33,133 bases of DNA from Mycobacterium sp. (GTDB lineage Bacteria > Actinomycetota > Actinomycetes > Mycobacteriales > Mycobacteriaceae): assembly GCF_025933915.1 (NCBI RefSeq), contig NZ_JAICZA010000039.1:1-33133 (forward strand). Reading direction: 5' to 3'. The notes beneath the pieces were generated by a model. It was not told the origin of the DNA. It ran no database searches and worked only from the letters and a program-made list of their open reading frames with translations. The stretch's first letter is position 1, and each line of letters opens with the position of its first letter. A program made the position numbers and the translations under genes. Below, one piece after another: positions 1 through 9,161 of the stretch.

Positions 1-264
1 CCACTGCTCGGTGGCGGGGTAGTTGACGGGGTAGACGTCAAAGGAGCGGTCGCCGACGCGTTGGCGCAGCCCGTCGGTGAAGGCTTGTCCGGTGGGGCCC
101 ACGCCCGGGGCTTCGCCGGTGCCGCGGGCGAAGACCACTTGTACGTCCGGGCATTGGGCCGAGGCGGTGGGAAGGAGGGAACCGGACACGGCCGACGCGG
201 CCATGCCCGATGCTGCGATAACTACTGCTGGACCAAGGGAGCGAACTATTTGGCGCGCAAACAT
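1..264 (-). CDS. Secreted cutinase-family serine esterase, N-terminal part (cut by window edge)
   Basis: Reading the minus strand from the ATG at 264-262 gives 88 codons that stay open to the window edge. Residues 1-36 look like a Sec signal peptide: Arg near the start, a hydrophobic stretch [14 protein letters not shown], and a TASA cleavage site. The mature start [20 protein letters not shown] has the cysteine and the VVFARGTGE strand/oxyanion segment typical of mycobacterial cutinase-like (Culp) proteins, followed by DVYPVNYPA. The catalytic GYSQG serine and the Asp/His residues would lie beyond the window. Family members are exported esterases or lipases acting on ester lipids; the substrate cannot be told here. 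No strong Shine-Dalgarno precedes the ATG, but the signal peptide fits this start. The gene diverges from the SDR at 565. Confidence 0.85.
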   Translation of the reverse strand, partial: MFARQIVRSLGPAVVIAASGMAASAVSGSLLPTASAQCPDVQVVFARGTGEAPGVGPTGQAFTDGLRQRVGDRSFDVYPVNYPATEQW

Positions 265-564
265 GCCGCAATTGTGCCCAGTCAACACGCCGCTTAAACA
301 GAGGAAACGCCGAAATTACTGTGTTCTCATAAAAGAACCGCCGCTGTTGCGGGCGGGTTGAGATCGGTTGTGCGCGGCGCTCATCCGGCATGGGTGCCCG
401 GGCTGCTTGCGTCCCGCGCCCCATCGCGGTTGCCACGCGGCCCGTCACGGCCGGGCCGGAGCGCGGTCGCGGATTGCGATGTGGTCTGCTACGTGTAGTT
501 ACGAGTCGGGGCACGGTTGAGCAACAGCCGCCCCCGGCAAGCGGCTCGAGTGAATGCGGCGGCG
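265..564. other. Divergent intergenic region between cutinase and SDR
   Basis: About 300 bases without a convincing gene. The part next to the cutinase is comparatively AT-rich and is the likely cutinase promoter region, though no clean -35/-10 pair could be fixed. It holds an imperfect hairpin at 336-359. The part from about 380 to 564 is GC-rich and could instead be the 5' end of the SDR gene, because in-frame TTG (517) and GTG (550) codons precede the chosen ATG. Confidence 0.5.
336..359 (-). terminator. Imperfect hairpin followed by a short T-run on the minus strand
   Basis: AACCGCCGC and GCGGGCGGGTT form a stem with bulged G residues around a TGTT loop. Read on the minus strand, the stem is followed by CTTTTAT, which resembles an intrinsic terminator. 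It would stop transcription entering the cutinase promoter region from the SDR side. No minus-strand gene lies immediately upstream, so it could also be a cutinase leader element or chance. Confidence 0.22.
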
Positions 565-1470
565 ATGTTGAACGCAATAGCGCAGGCCCTGAAAGCGGTC
601 TTCGACAAAGCGGGAGACCACGTGGCCAATCCGGCGCGGGTGTCGGATCCCGACAAGCTGCGCGCCGCCGCCTCCGGCAAGACCGCCTTGGTGACCGGCG
701 CCTCCTATGGCAGCGGCGAGGCGACCGCGCGCGGCCTCGCCGCCGCCGGCGCGACCGTCCTGGCGGTCGCCCGATCCGAGGACAGGCTGCGCGACCTGAC
801 GGCGTCGATCAACGCCGGCGGCGGGCGCGCGGTCGCCTACCCGACCGACCTCACCGACGAATCCGCGGTGAGCGGCCTGGCCAAACAGATCACCGAGGAG
901 CACGGCCCGCTCGACATCGTGGTCAGCAACGCCGGCAAGTCATTGCGCCGCTCGCTGCACGACCAGTACGACCGCCCGCACGACTTCCAGCGGACCATCG
1001 ACATCAACTACCTGGGACCGGTCCGACTGCTGCTGGGACTGTTGCCGGCCATGCGCGACAACGGCAGCGGGCACATCGTGAACGTGTCCAGCGTCGGCGT
1101 GCGGGTGGTCCCCGGCCCGCAATGGGGTGCGTATCAGGCGTCGAAGGGGGCCTTCGACCGCTGGCTGCGCAGCGTGGCCCCGGAACTGCACGCCGACGGC
1201 GTCGATGTCACCACGGTCTATTTCGCGCTGGTGCGCACCCGCATGATCGCGCCCACGCCCCTGTTGGGCCGGCTTCCCGGACTGTCACCGGACGAAGCCG
1301 CCGACGTCGTCGCCAAGGCGGTCATCGAGCGGCCCCGCACGCTCGAACCGCCGTGGGTGCTGCCGGCCGAGTTGGCTTCGGTGCTGCTGGCCGGGCCGGC
1401 CGACTACGGCGCCCGGCTGTGGCATCGCCGCTTCTTCAGCGCTTCCGACGAGGCCGACCGTGACGGATGA
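565..1470 (+). CDS. Short-chain dehydrogenase/reductase (SDR)
   Basis: Predicted NAD(P)-dependent oxidoreductase of about 301 residues with a classical SDR Rossmann fold. From the ATG at 565, the nucleotide-binding motif TGASYGSG is at about 44-51, the NAG motif near 122-124, the catalytic serine in NVSS near 175, and YQASK (Tyr 190, Lys 194) completes the active site. An amphipathic stretch of about 35 residues precedes the Rossmann domain. The start is uncertain: TTG 517 and GTG 550 are in frame and none has a clear Shine-Dalgarno. The stop overlaps the following acyl-CoA synthetase start by 11 bases, so the two are almost certainly co-transcribed and probably act on the same acyl or carbonyl lipid. 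The substrate is not evident. Confidence 0.85.
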   Translation: MLNAIAQALKAVFDKAGDHVANPARVSDPDKLRAAASGKTALVTGASYGSGEATARGLAAAGATVLAVARSEDRLRDLTASINAGGGRAVAYPTDLTDESAVSGLAKQITEEHGPLDIVVSNAGKSLRRSLHDQYDRPHDFQRTIDINYLGPVRLLLGLLPAMRDNGSGHIVNVSSVGVRVVPGPQWGAYQASKGAFDRWLRSVAPELHADGVDVTTVYFALVRTRMIAPTPLLGRLPGLSPDEAADVVAKAVIERPRTLEPPWVLPAELASVLLAGPADYGARLWHRRFFSASDEADRDG

Positions 1471-3037
1471 CCGCGTGGTGACCACCGCCGCCCGCGCACT
1501 GCTGCACTCGGGCCTGCTCAGTCCGCCCTCGCCGCTGGCGGGCCTGCGGCTTCTTCGGGAGGCGCGCCGGGGCGGCACGAATCCCTACACGCTGTTGGCG
1601 GTCACGACGGCCCGTTGGCCGGACCGGGCGGCGATCGTCGACGACGACGGCGCTGTGAGCTATCGCCGGCTGCAACGAGAAACCGAGTCGCTGGCGCGGC
1701 GGTTGTCCTGCGATGGGGTCGGCCCCGGCGATGCGGTCGGGGTCATGTGTCGCAACGGACGCGGTTTCGTCGCGGGTGTTTTCGCCGCCGCGCTGCTCGG
1801 CGCCGACGTCGTCCCGATCAGCACCGAGTTCCGCAGCGATGCGCTGGCGGCCGCCGTGCGAGCCCACCACATCTCAACGATGGTCGCCGACGATGAATTC
1901 GCCGAGCGAGTCCGGGCGGCCGACGAAACGGTCCGCGCTGTCGACCCGGCGACGGTCACCGCCGACGAGGGTGCCCGACGACCGGACGTGGCCGCACCCG
2001 GCCGGATCGTGCTGCTGACGTCGGGCACCACCGGCAAACCCAAGGGGGTGCCGCGCGCACCGGAGATGCGGTCCGCGATCGGCGTCTGGGTGACGATCCT
2101 CGACCGCACCCGGTTGCATACCGGGTCGCGGATCTCGGTGGCAATGCCGATGTTTCACGGGTTAGGGCTGGGCATGCTGATGTTGACGATCGCCCTCGGC
2201 GGCACGGTGCTCACACATCGTCAGTTCGACGCCGAAGCCGCGCTCGCCCAGGCGTCGCTGCACCGCGCCGACGCCTTCACCGCGGTGCCGGTCGTGCTCG
2301 CGCGCATCCTCGAGCTGCCCGAGCGGGTCCGGGCGCGAAACCCGCTGCCGTACCTGCGGGTGGTGATGTCCAGCGGCGATCGCCTCGATCCCACGCTGGG
2401 GCAGCGGTTCATGGACGCCTACGGAGACATCCTCTACAACGGCTACGGTTCCACCGAGGTCGGCATCGGTTCCCTGGCGACGCCGGCCGACCTGCGTGAG
2501 GCCCCCGAAACTGTCGGAAAGCCGGTCGCGGGCTGCCCGGTGCGGATCCTCAACAAGGGCGACCGGCCGGTGGGGCCGCGGGTGACCGGGCGCATCTTCG
2601 TCGGCGGAGACCTGGCCGGGAGGGGCTACACCGACGGCTCGGCAGCCGGAGAAGCCAAGGCCGTCGTCGACGGCATGACCAGCACCGGCGACATGGGCTA
2701 CCTCGACAACGCGGGCCGGCTCTTCATCGTCGGCCGCGAAGACGACATGATCATCTCCGGCGGTGAGAACGTCTATCCGCGGGCGGTCGAAAACGCGCTC
2801 GCCCAGCACCCCGCCATCGCCGACAACGTGGTCATCGGCGTTCCCGACGAACGGTTTGGCCAGCGGTTGGCGGCGTTCGTGGTGGCACAGCCGGGCGGTG
2901 ACATCGACGTGCCGGAGCTCCGGGAGTACTTGAAGAGCCGCGTCTCGCGCTTCGAACAGCCCCGCGACATCAACGTCGTGGACAGCATTCCGCGCAACCC
3001 GACCGGCAAGGTGCTGCGCAAGGAACTGTCCGGCTGA
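1460..3037 (+). CDS. Acyl-CoA synthetase / AMP-binding enzyme (FadD-like)
   Basis: A 525-residue ANL-superfamily adenylating enzyme that would activate a carboxylic acid to acyl-AMP and then acyl-CoA. Visible motifs are LTSGTTGKPKG (187-197, phosphate loop), YGSTE (329-333), STGD (408-411), GREDD near 425, the hinge-region ISGGENVYP, and PTGK with the catalytic lysine near 517. Length and motif order are complete for a fatty-acid-CoA ligase. The GTG start at 1460 lies inside the end of the upstream SDR and has GAGG about 8 bases before it, fitting translational coupling. It may correspond to the FadD12/FadD2 group of mycobacteria, but that is a memory-based guess. It converges on ctpI with only 5 bases between the stops. 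Confidence 0.9.
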   Translation: MTDDRVVTTAARALLHSGLLSPPSPLAGLRLLREARRGGTNPYTLLAVTTARWPDRAAIVDDDGAVSYRRLQRETESLARRLSCDGVGPGDAVGVMCRNGRGFVAGVFAAALLGADVVPISTEFRSDALAAAVRAHHISTMVADDEFAERVRAADETVRAVDPATVTADEGARRPDVAAPGRIVLLTSGTTGKPKGVPRAPEMRSAIGVWVTILDRTRLHTGSRISVAMPMFHGLGLGMLMLTIALGGTVLTHRQFDAEAALAQASLHRADAFTAVPVVLARILELPERVRARNPLPYLRVVMSSGDRLDPTLGQRFMDAYGDILYNGYGSTEVGIGSLATPADLREAPETVGKPVAGCPVRILNKGDRPVGPRVTGRIFVGGDLAGRGYTDGSAAGEAKAVVDGMTSTGDMGYLDNAGRLFIVGREDDMIISGGENVYPRAVENALAQHPAIADNVVIGVPDERFGQRLAAFVVAQPGGDIDVPELREYLKSRVSRFEQPRDINVVDSIPRNPTGKVLRKELSG

Positions 3038-3042
3038 ACAGC

Positions 3043-6000
3043 TCACTGCTCGCCGGGCTCCAACGCGGCGACCTGTTTGGCCAGCCAGTTGGGGGCCAGT
3101 GCCGAGATCGCGGTGGCGCCCGCGGTGGAACCCAGCACCCCCGACCAGGCGACCGGCCCCAGCGGCGTGCAGCCGAAGAACTGGCTGAGCACCGGGGTCT
3201 GCACGATGCCGACCAGCACGCCGGCGCTGCCCAGTGCGGTCGCCACCACCAGCGGGCTGTGCCGACGGGTCAGCAGTGTCTGCGCCAGCTGCGTCGTGAC
3301 GAGTGCGGTCAAACCCATTGTCGCCGTGCGGCGTTCGGTGCCCGGCGTCCAACGACCGATGGCCCACGCGGCCGTCGCCCCGGCCGCGGTCACGGCGCCA
3401 CGGGTGACGATCTGACGCATCAGCGGGGCGTCGAGCGAGGGCGTGGGACCGGTCAGCACCGCGCGCCGGTGCTGCCGGCGCGCCTCTTCGGCCTCTTCGG
3501 CGGATTCGTACTCGGCTTCGTCGGGTTCGACGTATTGCGACGTGACCGCGACCGCGAGCGCAGGGAACATGTCGGTGAGCAGGTTGACCAACAGCAGCTG
3601 ACGGGTGCCCACCGGCGCGCGGCCGGAGCCGAACGCGGTGCCGATGATGGTGAACAGCACTTCGCCCACGTTGCCGCCGACCAGGATGGTGACCGCGTCC
3701 CGGACGCCCGCCCACATGCTGCGGCCCTCGACCAGGGCGTCCATCAGCACGTCGAGATCCTCATCGGTCAAGACGATGTCGGCGGCGCCGCGGGCGGCCG
3801 ACGAACCGCGGCCGCTCACCCCGATGCCCACGTCGGCCATCCGGATGGCCGCGGCGTCGTTGGCACCGTCGCCGACCATGGCGGTCACCCGCCCGCTGCG
3901 CTGCAGGGCGGCCACGATCTGCACCTTCTGCTCGGGGCTGACGCGGGCGAACACCGGCACATCGGCGACCAGCTTGGCGCACGCGTCCTCGTCGAGGCCC
4001 GCGAGTTCGGCGCCGGTGATCACCCGCGCGTCCGCGGGCAGGCCCAGCTGCCGGGCGATCGCCCGCGCGGTGATGGGGTGGTCGCCGGTGATCAGCACGA
4101 CGTCGCGGTCGGCGTCCACCAGCGCTTCGATCAGCGGGCGCGCCGATGCCCGGGCGGTGTCCGCCAACCCGACGTAGCCGAGCAGTTCGAGGTTCTGCGC
4201 CGCGGCATCCACGGCGTCGGCGTCGGTGTCCTCGTCGTCGGTCTCGTGTTTCCAACTGCGCTGCGCCACCGCGAGCACCCGCAAGCCCTGTTCGGCGAGA
4301 CCGCGGACGACCGTCTCCGCCCGCTCCGGGTCGGCCTTCGGGTCGGCGAATCGGCAGCGCGGCAGGATGACCTCGGGAGCCCCCTTGAGGATCAGCACCG
4401 GTGCGTCCGCGGGGTGCCCATTGGCACTGCCGTCGTGGCCCAAGGCGCCGATCGCGGCGGCGAAGCCGCGGCTGGACTCGAAGGGCACCTCGGCGAGCAT
4501 CGTCCAATCCGAATCGCCGTGGCCGTTCAGCGAATTCGCCGCGGTGAGGATCGCCTCGTCGGTCGCGTGGGCGTGCCCCTGGCCGTCCTGTGGCCGGGCG
4601 GATGCCCGCGCGGCGGCCCGTAGCAGCCCCGCCGATTGCGGATCGGCCAATTTGGGAAACGGGTCGTGCGGGTCCGCCCCGACCGGCACGGCGCACACGA
4701 CGCGCAGCCGGTTCTCGGTGAGCGTGCCGGTCTTGTCGAAACAGATGGTGTCGACGCGGCCCAACGCTTCGATGGTGCGCGGCGCACGCACGAGCGCGCC
4801 GCGGGCCGTCAGCCGCTGGGCGGCCGAGAGCTGGGAGAGGGTGGCCACCAGGGGCAGCCCCTCCGGCACCGCGGCCACCGCGATCGCGACGCCGTCGGCC
4901 ACCGCCTGGCGCAGCGGCGCGTGGCGCAGCAACGCCAACGTCGACACGGCGGCGCCGCCGGCCAGGGTCAGCGGCAGCACCTTGCTGGTGAGGTCCCGCA
5001 GCCGGGCTTGCACCCCGGCCGCCGTTTCGACGCCGGCGACCGCCGAGATCGCGCGATGCGCGGCGGTCCCGACCCCGGTGGCCACCACGATCGCCCGGGC
5101 GTGGCCGGCGACGATCGTGCTGCCCTCGAAGAGCATGCTGGCGCGGTCGGGCTCATTGATGGCGACGGGATCCACCTGCTTGTCCACGGGAAGTGACTCG
5201 CCGGTGAGCAGGGACTCGTCGACCTCGAGGTCTTCGGCCACCAGCAGGCGGGCATCGGCCGGCACCACTTCGGGTGCGGCCAGGTCGATGACGTCGCCGG
5301 GCCGCAGTGACTTCGCCGACACCGTCGCGGTCCGCGTGGCGTGCTGGGCGGCGTCGAGCCGGCGCCGCGTCGTCGCGACCGCCGGGACGACCACCCGGCG
5401 CACCATCTGGTCCTGCTCCGCGAACAGCTCGGCGGCCGCGGACTCGGCCCGGAGCCGTTGCGCCCCACCGGTTATCGCGTTGACGGTCATGACGCCCGCA
5501 ACCAGCAGCGCGTCGATATTGCTGCCGACGATCGCCGAGGCCGCCGCACCGACGGCCAGGATGGGAGTCAGCGGATCGGCGAGTTCGGTGCGGGTGGCCG
5601 ACGCCAGCCGGGCCACGCTGTGCAAGGGCTTGCGCAGGGGCGCCAACCCCGGGCTGTAGGACAGATCGTCGAGACGACGGCGCCACGAGGACTCGGTCTC
5701 GACGGCCAGCGGCCGCGCCCCACCGGCCAGCCGCGAATAGACGATCTCGGGATCCAGCGCGTGCCAGGCGGTCAGCGGCTGGGGGGTCGGGTCGGGCAAC
5801 CGAAGCACCCGGGTGGCCGAGAAGGTTCCTGCAACCAAGGCCGTGGCCGCGGCGGCGTTGACCGGGTTGAGCCAGCGCCGAAAGCTCACCGGGTTGGTGG
5901 TTGTTTCTTGCTCACCGGTGACCAGGAGCAGCCCGGCCAGCGTCGTACCGCCCTGGGCGAGGTGCACCGCCGATTCGCTCGCCGAGCGGGCGACCGGGAT

Positions 6001-7884
6001 CGCCGACAGGATTCGCACCGCGTCGGCCAGGTCGGTGCCGGTGATGATGTCCGCGGTCCAAGCCGTGGCGGCACGCGGATCATCAAGTGCCACACCGACA
6101 TCGGCGATCGCAAGCGCGGCAAGGGTGTCGGTCGATGCGAAGTCGCGGTGCAGCGCGGTGATCAGCAGCACCGGTCCGCGATCGGCCCGCAGCTCACGGA
6201 TCACATTCAGCAGCGGCGTGCCGGGCGGGTGCGTCGCGCCGACGCTGGCGGTGAGGTCCTCGGTGCCGGCGACGTGGCGTAGCACCACTCGCGCACCCGT
6301 GCGGTTCGCGGTCTGAAAGAGCGGAATCGCGTAGGGGTCGACCTCCCAGCCCACGTCGACGCTGCCGACGCATTCGCCGTCGACCACGAGGTCGGCGCTT
6401 TCCAGGCCCTGCGCGGGTGTAGCCGAAGACCCTTGGGAAGGAACCCATTTCAGTCGGGCACCGGTCGCAGGCAGCTCGTCGGGGTCGGGCTCGGGCGCCT
6501 CTTCGCCGTGCAGCAGCGCGTCGGCGACCTCGTAGACCCGGTCATCGTCCCAGCCGGGCGCGTCGCCGCGGACACGCAAGACGGCGCGGTGATCGCCGCG
6601 CAGCGCGGCGCCGTCGATGACGACCACCTTCACCCGATCCAGGCGGCGCAGCGCGCCCGGGTCGAGAACCAGTTGCCCGGAATTGGCGAGCCCGCGACCC
6701 AAAATCGCCGCGAACGCCTGACGGCCCATGTGCGCGGCCCGCGGCACGCCGGCTTCGATGGCCGCGGCCGCATCTTCGGTACCGCCGCCGGCCACCAGCG
6801 CGCTCACCGCGGCGATCAACGAGCCGTTCGCCGCGGAATCGACGTAGCTTTCCACCGGCCCGGCCATCGAGCCTTTCGCCTTGTCCATCGCGGCGTCGAT
6901 GGTTCCGCCGACCACGACGTGCGAAACCTCGCCCGCCGCGGCGGCAGGCCAGCTGTGCCGGGGCACCTCCGACTTGGCGGACGAGATGACCGGGACCACT
7001 GGAGCCTGCGGCCGTTGGGGCGAGGCCAGGTGGGGCTCGCGGTCTCGCCACACGCGGCGGTGCGCGGCGGCCTCGGAGATCTGCAGGGTGCGCTGCGTCA
7101 GGTCGAGCATCGGCGTGCCGAGCGACTGGGTCAGGCCGTGCGCGGCGGCCGTCGTCGCGGCGAGCGCGATGTCGGTGCCCACCCGGCCCAGCCGCGCCTC
7201 GAGGATCGAGACCATGCGCGGTTGATGATTGATGAGCGCGGCCGCGGCTCGGGTGGTTTGCGGCGCCGCCGGCAGCCGGGTCACCCATCCGGTGACCGCG
7301 GCGCCCATCGCGACCAGATCCATTGCCGCCGCGGTGAGGGGCACCAGGATCGCCAGGGGGTTGCCCGGGTCGGCGAATGGCGCGGAAAGCGGCGCCGACT
7401 CCGACTTCGACCAGGTGATGTCCGCCGCGATGGACGCCACCGTGGACCGCACCTCGTCCAAGACGGCGTCGTGGTCCGCGTCCTCGGAGAGTTCGACCAC
7501 CAACCGGCCCAACGAACCCTCGACGTGGGCCCTGGCCACGCCCGGGATTCTGCGCACCGGCTCCTCGACGGCGGGCGCGTACTCGTGCCAGCGGGGGAAC
7601 GGCAGCAACGGGTCCAGGTCCAGATGCACGCGTTGCCCGCTGTGCCAGCGCACCGGCGGAGTGATCGGAGCGGCCGCACCGTCGGCGGAATTGTCCAACC
7701 CGATTGCTCGCCCGGTCGTTTGAGCCACTGACTGAATGACCGGGCCCGCCAGCTCGGCGACCGGGCCGGCCAATGTCTGCAGCGCACCGGCGGCACCCGC
7801 CGCAGTCGATACGCCGGCCCGTACCACCTGCGCGGCTCCGCCGGCCACACCAGCGACGACGCTGGAAACGCCGGGAATCTTCAC
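3043..7884 (-). CDS. ctpI: Giant cation-transporting P-type ATPase CtpI
   Basis: A 1613-residue membrane ATPase, close to the roughly 1630 residues of M. tuberculosis CtpI (Rv0107c), and its text closely matches what I remember of mycobacterial CtpI. The N-terminal half of about 750 residues is unusual for P-type ATPases and includes a hydrophobic stretch near 175-200. The core carries TGES (894-897, actuator), PEGLP (1007-1011), DKTGTLTE with phosphorylated Asp 1050, and GDGAND (1338-1343). Several hydrophobic C-terminal segments follow, such as DAVTILVGGNVGEVLF and LLLVNLLTDMFPALAVAV. PEGLP rather than a CPx motif points to a P2-like cation pump, not a heavy-metal P1B enzyme; the ion is unproven. 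It starts at GTG 7884 with GAAGGG about 9 bases upstream and stands alone, separated from the sigma-factor gene by 161 bases. Confidence 0.93.
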   Translation of the reverse strand: MKIPGVSSVVAGVAGGAAQVVRAGVSTAAGAAGALQTLAGPVAELAGPVIQSVAQTTGRAIGLDNSADGAAAPITPPVRWHSGQRVHLDLDPLLPFPRWHEYAPAVEEPVRRIPGVARAHVEGSLGRLVVELSEDADHDAVLDEVRSTVASIAADITWSKSESAPLSAPFADPGNPLAILVPLTAAAMDLVAMGAAVTGWVTRLPAAPQTTRAAAALINHQPRMVSILEARLGRVGTDIALAATTAAAHGLTQSLGTPMLDLTQRTLQISEAAAHRRVWRDREPHLASPQRPQAPVVPVISSAKSEVPRHSWPAAAAGEVSHVVVGGTIDAAMDKAKGSMAGPVESYVDSAANGSLIAAVSALVAGGGTEDAAAAIEAGVPRAAHMGRQAFAAILGRGLANSGQLVLDPGALRRLDRVKVVVIDGAALRGDHRAVLRVRGDAPGWDDDRVYEVADALLHGEEAPEPDPDELPATGARLKWVPSQGSSATPAQGLESADLVVDGECVGSVDVGWEVDPYAIPLFQTANRTGARVVLRHVAGTEDLTASVGATHPPGTPLLNVIRELRADRGPVLLITALHRDFASTDTLAALAIADVGVALDDPRAATAWTADIITGTDLADAVRILSAIPVARSASESAVHLAQGGTTLAGLLLVTGEQETTTNPVSFRRWLNPVNAAAATALVAGTFSATRVLRLPDPTPQPLTAWHALDPEIVYSRLAGGARPLAVETESSWRRRLDDLSYSPGLAPLRKPLHSVARLASATRTELADPLTPILAVGAAASAIVGSNIDALLVAGVMTVNAITGGAQRLRAESAAAELFAEQDQMVRRVVVPAVATTRRRLDAAQHATRTATVSAKSLRPGDVIDLAAPEVVPADARLLVAEDLEVDESLLTGESLPVDKQVDPVAINEPDRASMLFEGSTIVAGHARAIVVATGVGTAAHRAISAVAGVETAAGVQARLRDLTSKVLPLTLAGGAAVSTLALLRHAPLRQAVADGVAIAVAAVPEGLPLVATLSQLSAAQRLTARGALVRAPRTIEALGRVDTICFDKTGTLTENRLRVVCAVPVGADPHDPFPKLADPQSAGLLRAAARASARPQDGQGHAHATDEAILTAANSLNGHGDSDWTMLAEVPFESSRGFAAAIGALGHDGSANGHPADAPVLILKGAPEVILPRCRFADPKADPERAETVVRGLAEQGLRVLAVAQRSWKHETDDEDTDADAVDAAAQNLELLGYVGLADTARASARPLIEALVDADRDVVLITGDHPITARAIARQLGLPADARVITGAELAGLDEDACAKLVADVPVFARVSPEQKVQIVAALQRSGRVTAMVGDGANDAAAIRMADVGIGVSGRGSSAARGAADIVLTDEDLDVLMDALVEGRSMWAGVRDAVTILVGGNVGEVLFTIIGTAFGSGRAPVGTRQLLLVNLLTDMFPALAVAVTSQYVEPDEAEYESAEEAEEARRQHRRAVLTGPTPSLDAPLMRQIVTRGAVTAAGATAAWAIGRWTPGTERRTATMGLTALVTTQLAQTLLTRRHSPLVVATALGSAGVLVGIVQTPVLSQFFGCTPLGPVAWSGVLGSTAGATAISALAPNWLAKQVAALEPGEQ

Positions 7885-7926
7885 TCGTCACCCTTCAATT
7901 ACGTCTCCCGCGCCTAATGATCCTGG

Positions 7927-7949
7927 CGTGTGAAGGACCTGTCCACACG
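7927..7949. promoter_or_regulatory. Short inverted repeat upstream of ctpI
   Basis: CGTGTG (7927-7932) and CACACG (7944-7949) are perfect inverted arms with an 11-base spacer, about 43-65 bases upstream of the ctpI GTG start. This is a reasonable place for an operator or leader hairpin controlling ctpI. At 6 bp per arm it could be chance in GC-rich DNA. No known metal-regulator box was recognised in the 161-base gap between ctpI and the sigma-factor gene. Confidence 0.25.
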
Positions 7950-8045
7950 TGGGGCGGGAAGGTAAACCCTGCGACGACACCCCTGGCGATGCAGGTCGGG
8001 CTTCCCTAGATAGCAAGGGCTGCAATCACGTCCCTGGCAGAAACA

Positions 8046-9002
8046 TTACCGGCTCGAAGATAAACCAAACGCGCTGAACAAGCCGGGGTCGAGAAAGACC
8101 GTGATGCCGGCGATCCCGGCGCCGCCCGGGGTCAAGACGTGGATCGAATGGGCCCGCATCACCCGGTCGGCGGCGCGCCGGTACTCGGCGACGGCGGGTT
8201 GCGCGTTCGCGGCGGTCGGGATCATGACGACATCGCCGGGCTGAGCCAGGGCGCGCCCGGCAAGGAACTGCAGCACCGTGTCCCGCCCGGCGAACCAGAC
8301 TGGCAGAGGCGGCATTTCGAGTTTGACATCCTCTTGCAGCAGCGCGGTCAGCGCCGCCATGTCCGCGTTTTCGAAGGCCGCGCAATAGCGGTCGAGCAAG
8401 TCGCGCCGCCGGGCGTCGCCCGGCTCGCTCATGCGTTCCTCGGTGGGAGAAACCTCGGCAAGGTGGGCCCGGGCGCGCTGCAGGGAACTGTTGACCGCGG
8501 CGGGGGTGGTTTCCAACAGCTCGGCGACCTCGGCGGCGCTGAATTGCACGACGTCGCGCAGAATCAACACCGCGCGCTGGCGGGCGGGCAGCTCCTGCAG
8601 GGCGGTCATCACGGCCAGCCGCACGCTCTGCTTCGCGGTGACGTCCTCTTCGGGCGTCCTGAACATCATGGCGTCCGGGATGGGCTCGAGCCACGCGTGC
8701 GCGCCGGCCTTTGCGTCGAGGTTGGCGCCCGGGTCGATCGAGCCGTCCCCCAGCCCGGTCGGCAGCACGCGGCGGGCGCGGTTCTCCAGCGCACGCAGAC
8801 AGGCGGTCGTCGCGATCCGATAGAGCCAGGTCTTCAAGGCCGCGCGCTCCTCGAAGGCCGCGTAACCGCGCCAGCCCCGGAGGTAGGTCTCCTGGACGAG
8901 GTCTTCGGCGTCGTGCACCGAGCCCAGCATGCGGTAGCAATGCGCGATCAGCTCGGCACGAAATGGTGCGGCCCGTTCGACGAACTCCTCCTGCGCGGGC
9001 AC
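8046..9002 (-). CDS. ECF sigma factor with C-terminal SnoaL-like domain (SigG-like)
   Basis: A 318-residue extracytoplasmic-function sigma factor. Region 2 spans about 14-80 with DAEDLVQETYLRGW, and the region 4 helix-turn-helix spans about 129-182 with LPARQRAVLILRDV and AAVNSSLQRAR. A SnoaL/NTF2-like domain fills about 198-318 and ends FLDPGLFSAFGL, as in M. tuberculosis SigG. Such sigma factors lack a classical anti-sigma partner; in the related ECF41 group the C-terminal domain modulates activity. It starts at GTG 9002 with a purine-rich GGAGAGGG just upstream. It is divergent from an SDR gene at 9162, with a 159-base shared regulatory gap. By analogy, that SDR and the DUF899 gene are candidate targets; this is inference. 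Confidence 0.9.
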   Translation of the reverse strand: MPAQEEFVERAAPFRAELIAHCYRMLGSVHDAEDLVQETYLRGWRGYAAFEERAALKTWLYRIATTACLRALENRARRVLPTGLGDGSIDPGANLDAKAGAHAWLEPIPDAMMFRTPEEDVTAKQSVRLAVMTALQELPARQRAVLILRDVVQFSAAEVAELLETTPAAVNSSLQRARAHLAEVSPTEERMSEPGDARRRDLLDRYCAAFENADMAALTALLQEDVKLEMPPLPVWFAGRDTVLQFLAGRALAQPGDVVMIPTAANAQPAVAEYRRAADRVMRAHSIHVLTPGGAGIAGITVFLDPGLFSAFGLSSSR

Positions 9003-9063
9003 GACCCTCTCCTCTCGGCTGCGAGGCGAACCTACTCCTGTGTAGAGACATCCGGGCGCCGAA

Positions 9064-9088
9064 ATTCATCGGTCCCCGAGCGATGAAT
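9064..9088. promoter_or_regulatory. Perfect 8-bp inverted repeat between sigma-factor and SDR genes
   Basis: ATTCATCG (9064-9071) and CGATGAAT (9081-9088) are exact reverse complements with a 9-base spacer, near the centre of the 159-base divergent promoter region. The 17-base centre-to-centre spacing would present both half-sites on nearby faces of the helix, fitting a dimeric regulator or a divergent promoter pair. The bound factor is unknown. I did not find the TGTCACA-type ECF41 promoter sequence here. Confidence 0.4.
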
Positions 9089-9161
9089 CCGGGCGGCGCG
9101 CCGTATCTGAATGAGTGAAGACGCGGCACAGCCGCAGTCCACCTGAGGAAGCGAGCACGAA

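Noticed and set aside
38..577. Long minus-strand frame of 179 codons across the cutinase upstream region
   Set aside because: It is arginine/proline/serine-rich, overlaps the real cutinase start in another frame and has no family features.
2162..3715. Minus-strand frame of 517 codons spanning the acyl-CoA synthetase and the ctpI 3' end
   Set aside because: Low-complexity Arg/Gly/His composition, antisense to the FadD and out of frame with ctpI; typical GC-rich shadow.
6433..7731. Plus-strand frame of 432 codons inside ctpI
   Set aside because: Antisense to strongly supported ctpI codons and without recognisable motifs.
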